A stretch of DNA of 64,000 nucleotides from Pelecanus crispus. Lineage: Eukaryota; Chordata; Aves; Pelecaniformes; Pelecanidae. Below are positions 13,001 through 24,880 of the stretch, one piece after another. The stretch's first letter is position 1; each line of letters begins with the position of its first letter. The stretch lies in contig NC_134644.1 of assembly GCF_030463565.1 (NCBI RefSeq), positions 97,026,765 to 97,090,764 of the forward strand, given 5' to 3'. The notes below the pieces were generated by a model. That model was not told where the DNA came from. It ran no database searches and was given only the letters and a program-made list of their open reading frames with translations. The position numbers were made by a program, and so were the translations under genes.

Positions 13001-15464
13001 GCCTGTTCTTACATGTTTACTCCTTACTTAAGGCTTCACTAGGAAAAAAATGTGTTTTAAAATAAACTCCAGGCAAAAACCCTTGAGAAGGAGAGTTGGG
13101 AGTCTGTGTCATAATCAACCATCTCACTTCTGCGAAAAGCAAAAAAGTGTTTTTCACTAGGCTTTTAGCCAAAGACAGCTAGCTCGTATTAATAACATAT
13201 TCGTACTCTGGGAGAAATCAAGCCTAGGGGTCTGAGCTATAGAGGCACTGGTCACCTGCAGCTCTGATCAACTTCAATGGGAAGTAGATGTCTCTGTAGA
13301 TCAGAATTTACTGGAACAGAAATTCAGCCTCAGGATAAAATGAGACTTTTTAAAGAAATTTAATTTACAGAGAGAAATGTGACTGCTTAGGGTGGTTGCA
13401 AGCTGCTATGTAAGGATCTTGCCAAAGGCCCAGGCCAGAGTTTGATGGAGTAGCAGCAAGGGCATCTACTATTGTGGCTACAACTCATATCAATTGTTAG
13501 TCTCCTTAATTAAAAAAAAAAAAAAAAAACCAAAAAAAACAGCACAATTGGAAGTGATTGATTTCTGACAGATACAGGAGGAAAAATGAAACTCCAACAG
13601 AATATCAGGCATAAAAGAGTGAATGGTATGAGAGCTTTAGCTCTAGGGAATAACTTAGGTTCCCAGTTCTTTGAATGACCTTTATGTAGAAATTACTGGT
13701 GTAAAACAAAAACTAATTTCTTGAATAAAAGTTCTAGAATTCATCCTAACAGTCCATGAAAATTGTAAATGTGCAAATAAACACCTGTTCTTGAATCTGT
13801 CAGGAAAAAGAAAGTTAAGTGGAGCCTTGTAATAAAAGGAACAGAAAAGATGACATGGGGAAAAAGGAATTGTAATTGCCTAAATTTCAGAAATCAAACA
13901 GCTAGTGAAACAAAGTTCATTTCAATGTCAACAGCTCGATTGCTTTCTCAGCTGATAGCTATTTTGGAGGAAATAGTGATGGGGGCTGAACTGTGGTTAG
14001 GAACCAAGTAAAAGAACTGGGCAGTGTTTTTAGGGCATGCTAAGGGCTACATTTTCAGAAGTCCTGGACATTCATTTGTGTCCACTGTGGTACTAATTGC
14101 CGCATTTTTCAGAGCAGTTGAGTGCCCAGTATGCTGAGGTCCTTTGACAAACTGGCTCCTTGTTGTTATAGTTACTTGCTTGGCTAGCTAGGACTGTGGA
14201 AAGACTTCCTGAGTCTTGAAGGTACCAGATGCATTGATCTTCCCTTTCTTCTTCTCTACTGCTGCTGCTGTTCTTATGCAGACACTCAAGTATAGCTCTC
14301 TATGAAATCACCATGCTGGTTCGGCAGCCTGAATATGCTTTAGGAGTCATGTTAAAGCCGCATTAATTTTAATAATGGGGGAAGGAAGGATGTGTTTTGA
14401 AAACCTTTGAAGGCAAGAGTTTAACACTCTGTGAGGATTACCAAGTTAGGGCTGTTTAGTTCAGGCAAACGAATTTATGGCTGATTCGGTTTAATATCTT
14501 TATATGTCTCCAACAACCATTTTACCCCTAGAGCAGGATGCAACCTGTTATTTTTTTAGCCAGTGGTTTTGGCAGTTCTTGGTCTATGACCTCTGTTCTA
14601 AAACCAAGTTGAACAGGCTTTGCAGAAGTAGGGGCTGACACCTTAGAGCACAAGGCCCTGTTCACATGAAAATTTATTTGGGTCATGTTTATGGAATATT
14701 TTCTGGTTGGGGTTAAATTTCACAGAACTACTAGAAGAAAATATGTCTCAAATCCAATCTGTTTCTAAGCTCTGAGCAGAGCTGTAGACCAGCGTTAGAT
14801 GAGGTTTGCTTATGTTTTCCTGCTGGAGTTGTTCTGCCTTGACAGTGGTGATGACTGAGTCCTGGTCTCTTCTCCAACAAAACGTTTCATATGTATAAAG
14901 CAGAACAGTATTAAGTGAGAAATTAATCACCAGCAGCCTGGTGGTTAGGGAAGGTAGGACTATGGCAGGGGAGGGAGGAAACTTGTAGCTCTGCATGGTG
15001 TTTGGTCACTAGTGTCACAGGGGAGTTTTTGTGACCATCTAAGCTGTCACTTTCTTCATTGATCTTGCAAGCACCTAATCCGAAAAGTCAATTATTTACC
15101 AGGCCCTGCCTGTAATAACTCTCAAGCAGTAGTGTGGGTAGCCAGGGACATGGCATTGTTCCCTGTAATCTTCTTCCAACAAACAGTAAATGCAGCCAGC
15201 ATGACCAGCTTGCATTCATTATCACAATTACAAAACATCTCTCTTTCATGTTAGGCCCCTGTACCGTGGTGCTTGAGCATCCTGCTTGCTACAGTGGTCC
15301 TAAGGACATCAGTACGTCAAGGCCTGGTGGTAACACCGAACAAGGCACCAAGTTTTTGCACAAATGAACCCCTAAATTTTTATACTCATATAAGGATGTA
15401 GTATACCAGCTATTCAGCTATGCACTCAATATCTTAGTAGGGAATAAAATCAACATGGACTAGT
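10061..15464. other. Intergenic DNA, no gene seen
   Basis: No exon, promoter or repeat boundary could be supported here. There is a 19-base A run near 13510. A weakly symmetrical segment near 14050-14150 (CATTTTCAGAAGTCCTGG and a related TTTTTCAGAGCAGTTGAGTG) could be an old DNA-transposon or SINE relic, but it is too decayed to name. The longest open frame, 144 codons from 12541, has no recognisable features. Confidence 0.5.
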
Positions 15465-15600
15465 AAACAGTGCATTGGAAAGGGAAGATGAGCGAGAACC
15501 AGGAGCTTTACATTAACTTCTCAGCTCAGTTACTGACCTGCTGTATGACTTCAGGCCACTTGTTTCTGCTCTCCTTTCCCTTCTTTCCTGGTCCCTGGAG
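15465..15600 (+). repeat. Possible MIR-like SINE remnant
   Basis: The segment GACCTGCTGTATGACTTCAG with following GCCACTTG (about 15534-15561) and the upstream AACCAGGAGCTTTACATT resemble the MIR core. That core has the order CCACTTACTAGCTGTGTGACC, then CTTGGGCAAGT, then a CTCTCTGTGCCTCAGTTTCC-like block. Similarity is moderate and positions are approximate. MIR-family relics are known in amniotes, including birds. Confidence 0.4.
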
Positions 15601-18554
15601 GATGTACAGTTCTAGGGATACCATCCAATGCATTAATCATTTGTGTAGTGCCTACATAGGGGGGACCCAGTTGCATCTGAGGTGTCTAGGTCCTGTGTGC
15701 AAACACAGAAAAATATTTCTTCTGTTTGTCTGTTTCCCAATTCAAGTTCTAGCCCAAAGATTGTTTATTTTGACTTTTTTTTTGCTCTGGTCTGATAGCT
15801 TGTAGCCTAAATCATGATTTCTGAGCCATGTAACTTTTTTCATTAGAGAGAAAACTGCATCACCAGCCTCTGTGATTACAGAAGGTCCTGAATGTAATCG
15901 TCTCCAGTAATTAGATCTAAAGGCAGAACACTTGGGAATCTGCAATTCATGAAGCTTTCCATATGTTACAAATCATAATTTGCCCAGTTTTTAAAACAAT
16001 GGCATTATCAAATGCAAATGAATTAATGTAAAGGCCTCACTGAGCCGCTAATTTTAAAAGAGCAACAAAATAATCCATTGCTTACCTGGTACAGCATCAG
16101 AAGCATTTGCTAAGGGACAGAGGGACTTCTGCAGTACTGTAGTGAATGGTAACAACAGGAAAGCAAAAGGATTTGAACACCAGCATTGGCAGAATTTTCT
16201 TATAGATTGGTGTCTTCAAATCAGTTAATGCCAGCATCCAAAAAGATGTAAGCTCTACACGTCTACCATAGCCTGGGCATTTATATGGGTACTGTCTCAT
16301 GTGGAGTCACTGGTGCCTAACAAGGGACATGGTCACAACGCATCTTCAGTGACAACCAGGATAAGGTTGCTCTTCTTTACCAATCCACCTCTTTTTGTGA
16401 AGCTTTAAGAATTCAATTCCTTCATCAAGTTTGGTTGAACGTAGCCAGCAGGTTCAAAAAGTAAGGAGGGCAGCAGGATAAGTTGTGTGTGCATTATGCA
16501 TGAGGTGTCATTGCAAAAGCTTCAATTTTTACAAAATGGATAGTAACAATGAGAGAAAAGGAGGGCAAAGAATAGGAAAAGTTTGAAGATGTGTTGTGGA
16601 AAGCCTATCACTGAAGGCTTCGTATCTATGGGTTTATGCTCAGTAAGTTTTGGAGAACATCCCGTAAGAGGCACGATGGTTCTCTGAGTCTGCAAACAGT
16701 TATGTTACAGGATCACAAGTCTGGTGGTTATACTCCAATTCTATAAAGCAGGGGAAGAACGCAGGCTTTTGCACACATACTGTGAATTCCTTAACTTTCC
16801 AATTCTTGACTTGGCAAACATAATTTCAACATATATTTCATAAGCTTCTCCAACAAAAAATGAAAAAATGAAAAAAAAAAGGTTTAGTTGTGATATAAAG
16901 CATTTTGCATGTTTGATGATGCAAAAACTGTAGAAGACATTTTTAAAATTATTTTTAAGGGCTTGTCTTCATGAGAGACAAGAGTTTATAATTATCAACC
17001 ATATAATAATTTTTTTTACTCTACACTAATAATATTAAAAGAATATTTGCATAAGAACAATGTATTTTAAAACATTTTTATTTCATATATATATATATCA
17101 TTCAGAAAACAACCTATGTTGTTTTTTCAAATAATTTAAAGAAAAACAAATAATAAACAGTACAATTCCTGTTATGGAAGTTTTAAAGAAAGTTAGAGAA
17201 TGGAAGTAAATATTGGTGTGAGTTACAGTGCTAAATCAGTTTTGACAATCATAGCTTTTGGGTTTTCCTATCTTCCTGTGAGGCACATAGGAATTTTTTT
17301 GTTCAATTCCATTTATTCATTAAGTTTAATTCAATGTTTAATATAATAAAAGTCAAGAAATCCTGTGAGAAATGGAGAAAGCAAAGCTGGGGTTTTGTTT
17401 TGCAGGGGGGGTGGGGGGGGGGGGGTGGTGTCTTCTTCCTCCAGTAATATTAAAGAGCAGTGAAAGGATGAGATCTATTAACTTAAAATGTGGAACAGTA
17501 CAGGAACAGATATTTTTGTCATAAAACTTGTGACAGTTGATGTCACCTTTATTGAAGAAATTTACTGTAAACACAAATGTATCTAGAAAAACTTAAATAT
17601 TATAAATAGAGTGTAATTATAAATAATAAAGAGAAACGTAATACTGATCTGTACTTTCAACTGAATTTCAGATTCTATCTGAAAAGAGCTAAACACAGTC
17701 TTAAGAAATACTTTGTTCAGTTTTCCAACACAATGACAATGTAAAAACTAAAAATGTGGATGGTGCATATCCTTTGGCTTTGCAAAAGGGAAGAACAAGG
17801 TATAGTATTAAGACTCCATATGAAAGATATTTATATGAAAGATTGTGTATTTAAATATTTCATGTTATTTTGTGCATGTCCATGTGTATGTACATGCAAT
17901 TTTGTTGCCTCTTTTCAACGAAAAAGGCACATATATCAAATACCATTATGAGCCATGATTAACATCCAATTTCCCCAGACTACTGAAATTATGGTGAAAA
18001 TAGGTGCATCAAAATCCATTTATAATCACTCTTGCATCCTGTAATTACAAGCACAAAATACTGTGCTTTGAATAGACAATTATTTTTTCCTCAGAATGAG
18101 CCCATAGGCACAGGTCCTGAATTAAATCCTCCACGCTCTCCAAAGGTTTCACTATGCAATTTTTAACATTATTTAACTATTGTGATTAAGACAGTAATAA
18201 CACTTTTCTGAACTTTATATTGGCAAAACCTCCATTAGAGATGCAACAGGCATGTATGAATAGAAAAGTGATTTAAATCGGTAGAACTTGTAGACATCTC
18301 GGATACAAAAAGGCAGCATATATTTCCCTCTCTCTTTCATGGACCTAGAAGGGAACCATTACTGAGGTGGAATACGTGCATTAGAGTCTCCTCAGAGCTT
18401 AGAGGGCAGAGAAACTGATCTTGTTACAGAAAGAGAGCTTTTCTGAGTTATTTTAAAGAAAACCAGTCTTCTTTCCCACATTTTGGAACAAGCCTCGTTA
18501 TGAATACTTTTAATTAGGATATTTTAAATTTAAAAAATATTAAGTATTTTGTTT
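15601..18554. other. Intergenic DNA, AT-rich, no gene seen
   Basis: The sequence is very AT-rich from about 16850 to 18250, with short (AT)n at 17086-17099 and A-rich runs at 16854-16881. No coding or RNA gene was recognised. The only notable item is the guanine tract listed separately. Confidence 0.5.
17405..17428 (+). repeat. Poly-guanine tract (G4-prone)
   Basis: Seven G, one T, thirteen G, one T and two G occur in a row inside otherwise AT-rich DNA. Such a run can form a G-quadruplex and is a frequent site of length error in sequencing, so its exact length should be treated with caution. Confidence 0.9.
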
Positions 18555-18559
18555 CCATT

Positions 18560-19153
18560 TGTCATGGTTTAATCCCAGCTGGCAACTAAGCACCACACAG
18601 CCACTCGCTTACTACCCCCCGGAGGGAAGGGGGAGAGAATCAGAAGAGTAAAAGTGAGAAAACTCATGGGTTGAGAAAACCACAGTTTAATAGGTAAAAC
18701 AAAAGCCGTGCACGCAAGCAAAGCAAAACAAGGAATCCATTCACTGCTTCCCATGGGCAGGCAGCTGTTCAGCCATCTCCAGGAAAGCAGGGCTCCATCA
18801 CGCGTAATGGTTACTTGGGAAGACAAACACCATCACTGCAAATGCCCCCCCCACTCCTTCCTTCTTCTTCCCCCAGCTTTATATGCTGAGCATGATGTCA
18901 CATGGCATGGAATATCCCTTTGGTCAGTTGGGGTCAGCTGTCCCGGCTGTGTCCCCTCCCAGCTTCCTTGCACCCCCAGCCTGCTCACTGGTGGGGTGGG
19001 GTGAGGAGCAGAGAAGGCCTTGACTCTGTGTAAGCACTGCTCAGCAATAACAAAAACATCCCTGTGTTATCAATGCTGTTTCAAATCCAAAACATAGCCC
19101 CAGACTAGCTACTATGGAGAAAAATTAACTCTATGCCAGCCAAAACTAGCACA
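18560..19153 (-). mobile_element. Solo LTR, avian ERVL-type
   Basis: A 594-bp unit starts TGTCATGGTTTAATCCCAGC and ends AAAACTAGCACA (TG...CA), matching the common avian ERVL-type LTR. It is flanked by identical 5-bp target-site duplications CCATT at 18555-18559 and 19154-19158, and 5 bp is the expected size for this class. On the minus strand a TATAAAG box (complement of 18877-18883) precedes an ATTAAA-type polyadenylation signal (complement of 18686-18691), so the LTR is read on the minus strand. No internal gag/pol sequence or second LTR is present, which fits a solo LTR left by recombination between the two LTRs. Open frames inside it are not genes. Confidence 0.88.
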
Positions 19154-19158
19154 CCATT

Positions 19159-20633
19159 ATATTTACATTTTGCTTAATAATGAGAGAAATCGTAAGCTAA
19201 AGGGGAAGTTCTTAGAACATCAACCAGTAGCAGCAAAAATCTCCTTTAAAAGATGTTGCATAAACTTATGACTTTTAAAGTTTAAACCTCCCACTGGTCT
19301 ACAGAAATATTTTGTTTTGGTATTACAAGTAATAAACAAAATTAAAAAAAAAAAAAATCATTATTTATTTCCCAGCATGCAAATTGTGATTTACAGAAGT
19401 GCAAAGAGAGTCCTTGTACTGATGATCCTAAACTCTAAATGACAGAGGGTTGTTTTCACACATGCAAAGCGGAAAAAATAATGTTGTAACATACCATTAT
19501 CTGTGAAAAACTGAATAATTTAAAAACAATTAATGAAAACATGATTGTAACTACAGCTTGTGTAATACATCTTCAATAACTACTTATCAGTCAACTAAAG
19601 AGACGTCAGACTAGTGAAAGAAGAAAGAACCAGAGCAGTACATGTTCAGTATCCTTTGACAAGTGGCATAAAGAAAATAGAAGAAATAAAAATTGAAAGA
19701 TGAAAGCTAACCTAGTTTAAAATAGTTATGGAAGCGTGTTTCTTTTTTTTTAAGAGTTGCTTAAACTGCTTATTTATAATCGAGCCTTTCAAATCCACAT
19801 GATTTGTTAGAGTAATATGTACCTTGCTTTGTCTCTCTCTTTCCATCTTCAGACTGACTGTTATTTGAAGGCCTTATTTCATATGGCTGGACTAATACTA
19901 TTGCACAAATTGCTACCTTTCGAAGGCTGTGATGTGAACCTGCCTGAACAACTGCCACTTTAGCACCACAATAAAAAATACCTTTCATATAACAAGTCTC
20001 TTCCTTTCAGGAGGAATAATGAAACGAAGCAAAATAAAAAGGCACGACTGTCCATTTTCCCAGGGGAGTCACGCTTTGGGGACATTTTCTCCCTTCTCAA
20101 CTTCTGGAGTTTGAGCGCCGCTGAGCTGAGACAGGCACATGCGGTGCACACCTCCTGCCGCACTGTTCCCCCTGAGCACGCCCTGCCCTCTCCGAGGGCT
20201 CAGCAGACACCCTGTCACCAAAGCCAATCTCGCTATTGTGTGGGGTTTTCTAAACACACCCCACCCTGCTCCCCAATTGCACTGGGGCTCCTCTTCTGCC
20301 CCCCCTGCCCTGCCCTGCCCTGCCCAGCCCAGCTCTGCAGGCTCTCATGGAGCTTCCTCCTCTTTTCTCTCCCTATCTTCTCACTGAAGACAGGGGACAC
20401 TTCTTTCATCAAAGTAGGAATGATGGGGCACGCTCCCTGCATGAGGTCATGTGAGGGGATGCATGTGTTCGGTGATCCCCTGGTGCGTGGGGGCTGCATG
20501 CCTACGTTGGGGTGCGTGTGTGCATATCCCAAGCCTCACTTCATCCATATATTAGGCTAAAAGTGGTTGTCTTAAGTGTTCTTAGATGTCCAGATGAAGG
20601 GTCTGCATAGCTGTGAGGTTTTGTTTTTATATT
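19159..20633. other. Intergenic DNA between LTR and CR1
   Basis: AT-rich to about 20050, then a distinctly GC-richer block (about 20110-20540) with several CpGs. Overlapping frames of 82-149 codons occur on both strands of the GC block. They overlap one another and show no domain, so composition rather than coding explains them. Confidence 0.45.
20298..20332 (+). repeat. Short (CCTGC)n pentanucleotide repeat
   Basis: About four tandem CCCTG/CCTGC units follow a C7 run and grade into CCCAG units. It is a simple-sequence tract inside the GC-rich block. Confidence 0.8.
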
Positions 20634-21245
20634 AGAATCATAGAATCATTTAGGTTGGAAAAGACCTTTAAGGTCATCCAGTCCAACCATTAACCTACAC
20701 TACCAAGTCTACTCTAAGCCAATCAAGGGTAGACTAGACTAAACCATGTCCCAAAGTGCCACATCTACCCGTTTTTTGAACACTTCCAGGGATGGGGACT
20801 CCACCACCTCTCTGGGCAGCCTGTTCCAATGCTTGAACACCCTTTCCGTAAAGAAATTTTTCCTAATTTCCAACCGAAACCTCCCCTGGCGCAGCTTGAG
20901 CCCATTTCCTCTCATCCTATCGCTAACTACTTGGGAGAAGAGCCCAACACCCACCTCACTACAACCTCCTTTCAGGTAGTTGTAGAGAGCGATGAGGTCT
21001 CCCCTCAGCCTCCTCTTCTCCAGGCTAAACAACCCCAGTTCCCTCAGCCGCTCCTCATAAGGCCTGTGCTCCAGACCCTTCACCAGCTTCGTTGCCCTTC
21101 TCTGAACACGCTCCAGCACCTCAATGTCTTTCTTGCATTAAGGGGCCCAAAACTGGACACAGTATTCCAGGTGCGGCCTCACCAGTGCCGAGTACAGGGG
21201 AACAATCACCTCCCTGCTCCTTGCTATATTGTTATTAACCAGGCA
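20634..21245 (-). mobile_element. 5'-truncated CR1 LINE with readable ORF2 tail
   Basis: This is the longest CR1 copy in the window. Its 3' end (AGAATCATAGAATCATTTAG on the + strand) is at 20634, and it runs upstream on the minus strand to about 21245. A 126-codon minus-strand frame (21119-20739) encodes the ORF2 C-terminus with [39 protein letters not shown] and [15 protein letters not shown], ending at the usual stop. Upstream of 21119 the protein-like sequence continues (an [20 protein letters not shown]-type segment), but a stop codon interrupts it. Most of the RT and all of the endonuclease are missing, so it cannot move by itself. Confidence 0.95.
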
Positions 21246-23629
21246 GACAACCAATTTTAACTTGGTAAAAGATACATCCTACATTTGGGTTCTTGTCATT
21301 CACACCGAGGCCACTCCAAAAAAATACTTTTCAAAATTTCAGTCCCCCTAATCTCATGCAGTAGATGTTCAATTGAGTTTTTCTGACTAACAGCCAGCTA
21401 TCTTCAGCATGGATGTCCACTCTCACTGTCTTGAGCCTGGTCCAATGGAGGTGGTCATCACACCAGTTTAACTTAAGTCATTCCTCGCCAGCACCATTTT
21501 TATTTCAGCTGCTGAGTTCCTTTTCGGTTTCCATTCAACTGCTTCCTAGTAAAATTAAGCTAATTCCAAATAAAATTAAGCTAAAACCATTTTGTGCACA
21601 TGACAGCTCTGATAATAGCTAATGCAAAGTTCTCATCATGCAGACAAGACCCAGCAGAAGGGAAAGCGTCTTGAACTGGATGCAGAATTTGATGCTCATC
21701 CAGAGACGCAGCTGTCCTTGCTACTGTTGCCTAGGGGGAGAGCACAGTGGGGAGACTTGGACCCGTGTTTTTATGCTGTGTCTATCCTGTGAGTAAACAG
21801 GACTTCAGTCTCCAGGGCCTTGTACGTTACACCAGAAGTATAAAACTCACATTAAAGACATTGTTCAAAGCGGCCTTCAAACAACAGATTTTCATGTTTC
21901 TCTCTTCTTCTAGTTCAGAATTCACACTGAAGAAAACACTAAACATTTCTTACACATCTGCTCTTTGACCGTTTGGACTACAACATATTGCAATTTGATA
22001 CTGTGACACTAATGAAGCGGTCAGGTGTCAGTTCTGCAAGGGTCCTAATGTCAGGTACAGTCCATCACTTAATATACCTATGAATCTGAATAAACAGAGG
22101 CTGAAGTCCAATGAGAAATCTTTTAGGAAAAGAAACAAGGGTCTTTACCTCTTTCTTTGCCAGGAAAGCTAGGATGAGCTGCAATTTGTTGCTATGAAGT
22201 GCTCTGAAGCTTTGCCCTTCTTGTTACACAGCGATATCTTGAACCTTCAGCCCCGGCTGATCTGTGCCCCATGTAGCTAAGTCTGGGAGAGGCAGAGCTC
22301 CTACAAAGAGAGTCCTGGATGCCAAAGATTTCAAATTTTGTACCAAAGTTTCACTTGGGAACATGTGAAAATGTCAGAACCATAAACTGGCTTCTCTCTC
22401 CTCTTTATCACAGACGCAGCATCGCCTTCCCAAGCCCCCTATTTCCTTCTCTCTTGCAGCAGCCACAACCAGCTGCTGCTTGACAGCAACGCTTGCAGGC
22501 TTGTGAACGCAAAGCAAGGAGGGTCCTTCCAGCTGTTCTTCTAGAATTAGCCACATGCCGTACTGGTTGCCCACCGCATGGCAGGGTTTAAGCTTTATAA
22601 GGCATAAAATTACTGGTTTTGGAAAAGGCAAAGATTCTTTATTCAGAGGTAATGAGATGATAATTTGAAGGCAAGTACACTTCTTAACGATTATTAGTCA
22701 GGTAATGAGAATGGTCTAGCTTAACTCTATCAGACTTTGTCTAGAAACCCCACAGCAACCTGGAATTTCATTGTACTACTGCAACCAGTGGAAACATTTG
22801 ACTTCTTTGTATCCTTCAAAACTTTAGTCTTGCATTTTAAAGTTTCAGAACTATTAAAGCGCTATTTAGCTGGTAAATATCTGACTGAGAGATATGAGAT
22901 GGTGTCAATAGAAATAATTTTGTAAACTAGACAGGGCTCATAGATGTTTATAGAGAGAACTCAGCAGCCAGAAGAGTTTAGCACCTGCATCCTCCTGTGG
23001 AGGAGTTTAAGTGTCTGGGTTTTCACAAATAACAGGCGCTCATGAAGGTACTTAACAGTGAAACATTAGTATCCAGCAGATTTTCATTGCTCTCCCGAGT
23101 ACTGATATTACAGTGCTACCATTTTAATGAAAAGAAAAAAAAAAAAGAAAGAAAAAAAGAACAACCCTGAAAGTTTTACCTAGCCTGAAAATTTCAGTTA
23201 TAGTGCCAAGTACTTTGGGAAATCCAGCCCTAGCCATGAGTAGGGCACAGCAGGCTGCTAAAGAGCTACTGCAGCAGAAGGGTGAGTACAGCTGGGGCTG
23301 CTCTGGAACACCTGTAAAGCAAAACTCACAGAAGAAGATTGTACAGGTATATTTATTTTTAAGCTGTGTTAGATGACAAATACAGAAATAAGTAGGCTTT
23401 TGGGTTCCAAGCCCTTCCTGATCTCCAGAACAAAAGCACCTTTAGCTTTTCTTCTGCATTTGTCCCAAGTCTATCTGTGTTTCAGCCATTATAACAGCCC
23501 GTTCTGTCCCTGTTTCTGTGCCAAAAAGCATAAAGGAGAAAAATACAATTATATTTCAGCACCAAAGCGTCCATCAGCCATTCAAAAGCATAAGTAAAAT
23601 ATTTCAGCCAGTAAATCACGTACCGCTCC
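21246..23629. other. Upstream flank of VWC2, no gene seen
   Basis: Unannotated sequence between the CR1 copy and the CpG island. It contains an A-rich tract (23131-23160) and a short direct repeat of AAAATTAAGCTA at 21550-21582. No exon or RNA was recognised. The closeness to the promoter makes regulatory content plausible but not shown. Confidence 0.5.
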
Positions 23630-24200
23630 ACCGCTGGAACAGGCCAGCGGGAGCGGTACAGCGGAGTTACGGGGGGCTGCAGCGGGGACCGGCAGAGAGG
23701 GGCACAGCCTGCGCCGCCCCGCTTCAACGCTGCGGGGGCCGCCCCCGCCCCCGCCCGCGCCCAGGGCTCGCCTATAGCGCGGGTTTGCAGCTGGGGCCCG
23801 CAGGTGCGGCCGGGCCGGGCCGGGAGGGGAGGGGAGAGCCCCGGCAGCCCGTACGCCGCGGGGAGAGCGCCCATCCCCGCCGCATCGGGCCGCCGGCGGC
23901 TCACGTCCCGAGCCGGCCCCTTCCGCACCGGCAAAAGTTTCAAGCGTCGGCGTGCGGGGCTGACCCCAGACCAGCCCGCCTTGCCCCGCTCGCCATTCCG
24001 CTGCTGCCTGAGGCTCCCCGCTGCGTGCCCGCCCTGGGGCCCTGCGGGGCCAGGGGGCTCCCCCTCGCCCCGCACACCCCCCCCCCCAGCCCCCTCCGCC
24101 GGCGGGGAGGGGCGGCCGAGGCGCTGCCCCCCCGCACCAGGCGCTGCCCCCCCCGGCGAGCGGCGGCTCCCCTCCCCGCCCTGCGCCCGGCCCGGCGGCG

Positions 24201-24233
24201 GAGGGAGGGAGGGAGGGAGGGAGCGGGGGCCGG
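24201..24233 (+). repeat. (GGGA)n tract in CpG island
   Basis: About eight GGGA units are followed by a G-rich stretch (GAGCGGGGGCCGGGGGGGTG). The pattern of four or more G3 runs close together is compatible with G-quadruplex formation in the likely promoter. Confidence 0.85.
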
Positions 24234-24394
24234 GGGGGTGCGCCGCGTCCTGCCCCGTTGCCGCCGCCGCCCGCGGGGACGGGTGCGCACGGCCGCCATG
24301 TGAGAGAAGCGGGGGCCGCGGCGGAGCCCGCCCCCGGGGCGGCGGGGCCGGATCGCTGGCCGCCGCGCTGCGCTGCAGGCTTTGCGGGTCCGCC

Positions 24395-24426
24395 GAGGAG
24401 GAGGAGGAGGAGGCGGCGGCGGCGGG
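24395..24426 (+). repeat. (GAG)6(GCG)4 trinucleotide repeat
   Basis: Six GAG units run directly into about four GCG units. It is probably in the 5' leader of VWC2 if exon 1 ends at 24542. Trinucleotide tracts like this are commonly length-polymorphic. Confidence 0.8.
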
Positions 24427-24471
24427 CGGGCAGGCAGCAAGAAGCCGACGCCGGCCGGCCGCGGCCCCGCC

Positions 24472-24525
24472 ATGGGAGCCGGGCGGGGGGCGAGTGCCGC
24501 CGCCCCGAGCCGCCGGCGGGGCTGA
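24472..24525 (+). other. Candidate upstream ORF in exon 1
   Basis: The ATG at 24472 has a strong initiation context (G at -3, G at +4, CCCGCCATGG) and opens a 17-codon frame ending at TGA 24523-24525. It would sit in the 5' leader if transcription starts upstream and exon 1 is spliced at 24543. Whether it is transcribed is not known. Confidence 0.35.
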
Positions 24526-24536
24526 GCCCGGCTCCA

Positions 24537-24548
24537 GCGCAGGTAGGG
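24537..24548 (+). other. VWC2: Candidate exon 1 splice donor (24542/24543)
   Basis: GCGCAG|GTAGGG at 24537-24548 is a good 5' splice-site match inside the CpG island and could join to the acceptor at 25654/25655, giving a 1112-bp intron 1. A second candidate, CCG|GTGAGG with the GT at 24750, is almost as good. Transcript data would decide between them. Confidence 0.4.
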
Positions 24549-24880
24549 AGGCGCCGGGCCGGGCCACGGGCAACGAGGCCGCCGGGCTGGGGAAGGGGCT
24601 GGCCCCGGCTCCCCCCCACCCCACCGGGAGGGGGTCGGCGGCGCTGCCCGGCCCGCCGGAAAGTTTGGGCAGGGGCGCGGCGCCCCGGCTCCCCCGCGGC
24701 GGCCGGGCAGCGCCAGGCGGGCGGAGCGCGTTGCCCCGCCGGGCCGCCGGTGAGGGCCGGGGGAGGCGGGCGGGCGGGCAGAGAGGGGAGGCTTTTAAAT
24801 GGCTCCGAGGAGCGGTACCTCGGAGGTGGGGCCGTGGCGGGAGGCTGGAGCGCCTTGGCTTGCCGTGGCCGGAGTAGCGT

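Larger units (their letters stand above)
23630..24880 (+). promoter_or_regulatory. VWC2: CpG island, likely VWC2 promoter and exon 1
   Basis: An abrupt shift to extremely GC- and CpG-rich DNA spans about 1.25 kb and includes many GC boxes (GGGCGG/CCCGCC) and G/C homopolymer runs. It ends about 850 bp before the start codon of VWC2 on the same strand. Vertebrate CpG islands in this position are usually promoters, and VWC2 genes have a non-coding first exon, so the island most likely contains the transcription start and exon 1. I see no convincing TATA box at a defined start, so the start site is not located. Large open frames on both strands (up to 380 codons) follow from the scarcity of stop codons in GC-rich DNA; they show Pro/Ala/Gly/Arg-rich translations and no domain. 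Confidence 0.85.

Noticed and set aside
18569-19004. Open frames on both strands inside the LTR
   Set aside because: They lie within a solo LTR, which has no coding function, and match no known protein.
20111-20560. 149-codon frame in a GC-rich block upstream of VWC2
   Set aside because: Overlapped by frames on the other strand, includes the (CCTGC)n simple repeat, and has no recognisable domain or gene context.
20739-21119. 126-codon minus-strand frame with a clear protein-like sequence
   Set aside because: It is the C-terminal tail of a CR1 ORF2 in a truncated retrotransposon, not a host gene. The frames at 8494-8799 and 55087-55323 are the same.
23482-24624. Long minus-strand open frame (380 codons) and overlapping frames of up to 357 codons on both strands in the CpG island
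   Set aside because: Stop codons are rare in GC-rich DNA. The translations are low-complexity Pro/Ala/Gly/Arg with no domain, frames overlap on both strands, and the region is best explained as a promoter island.
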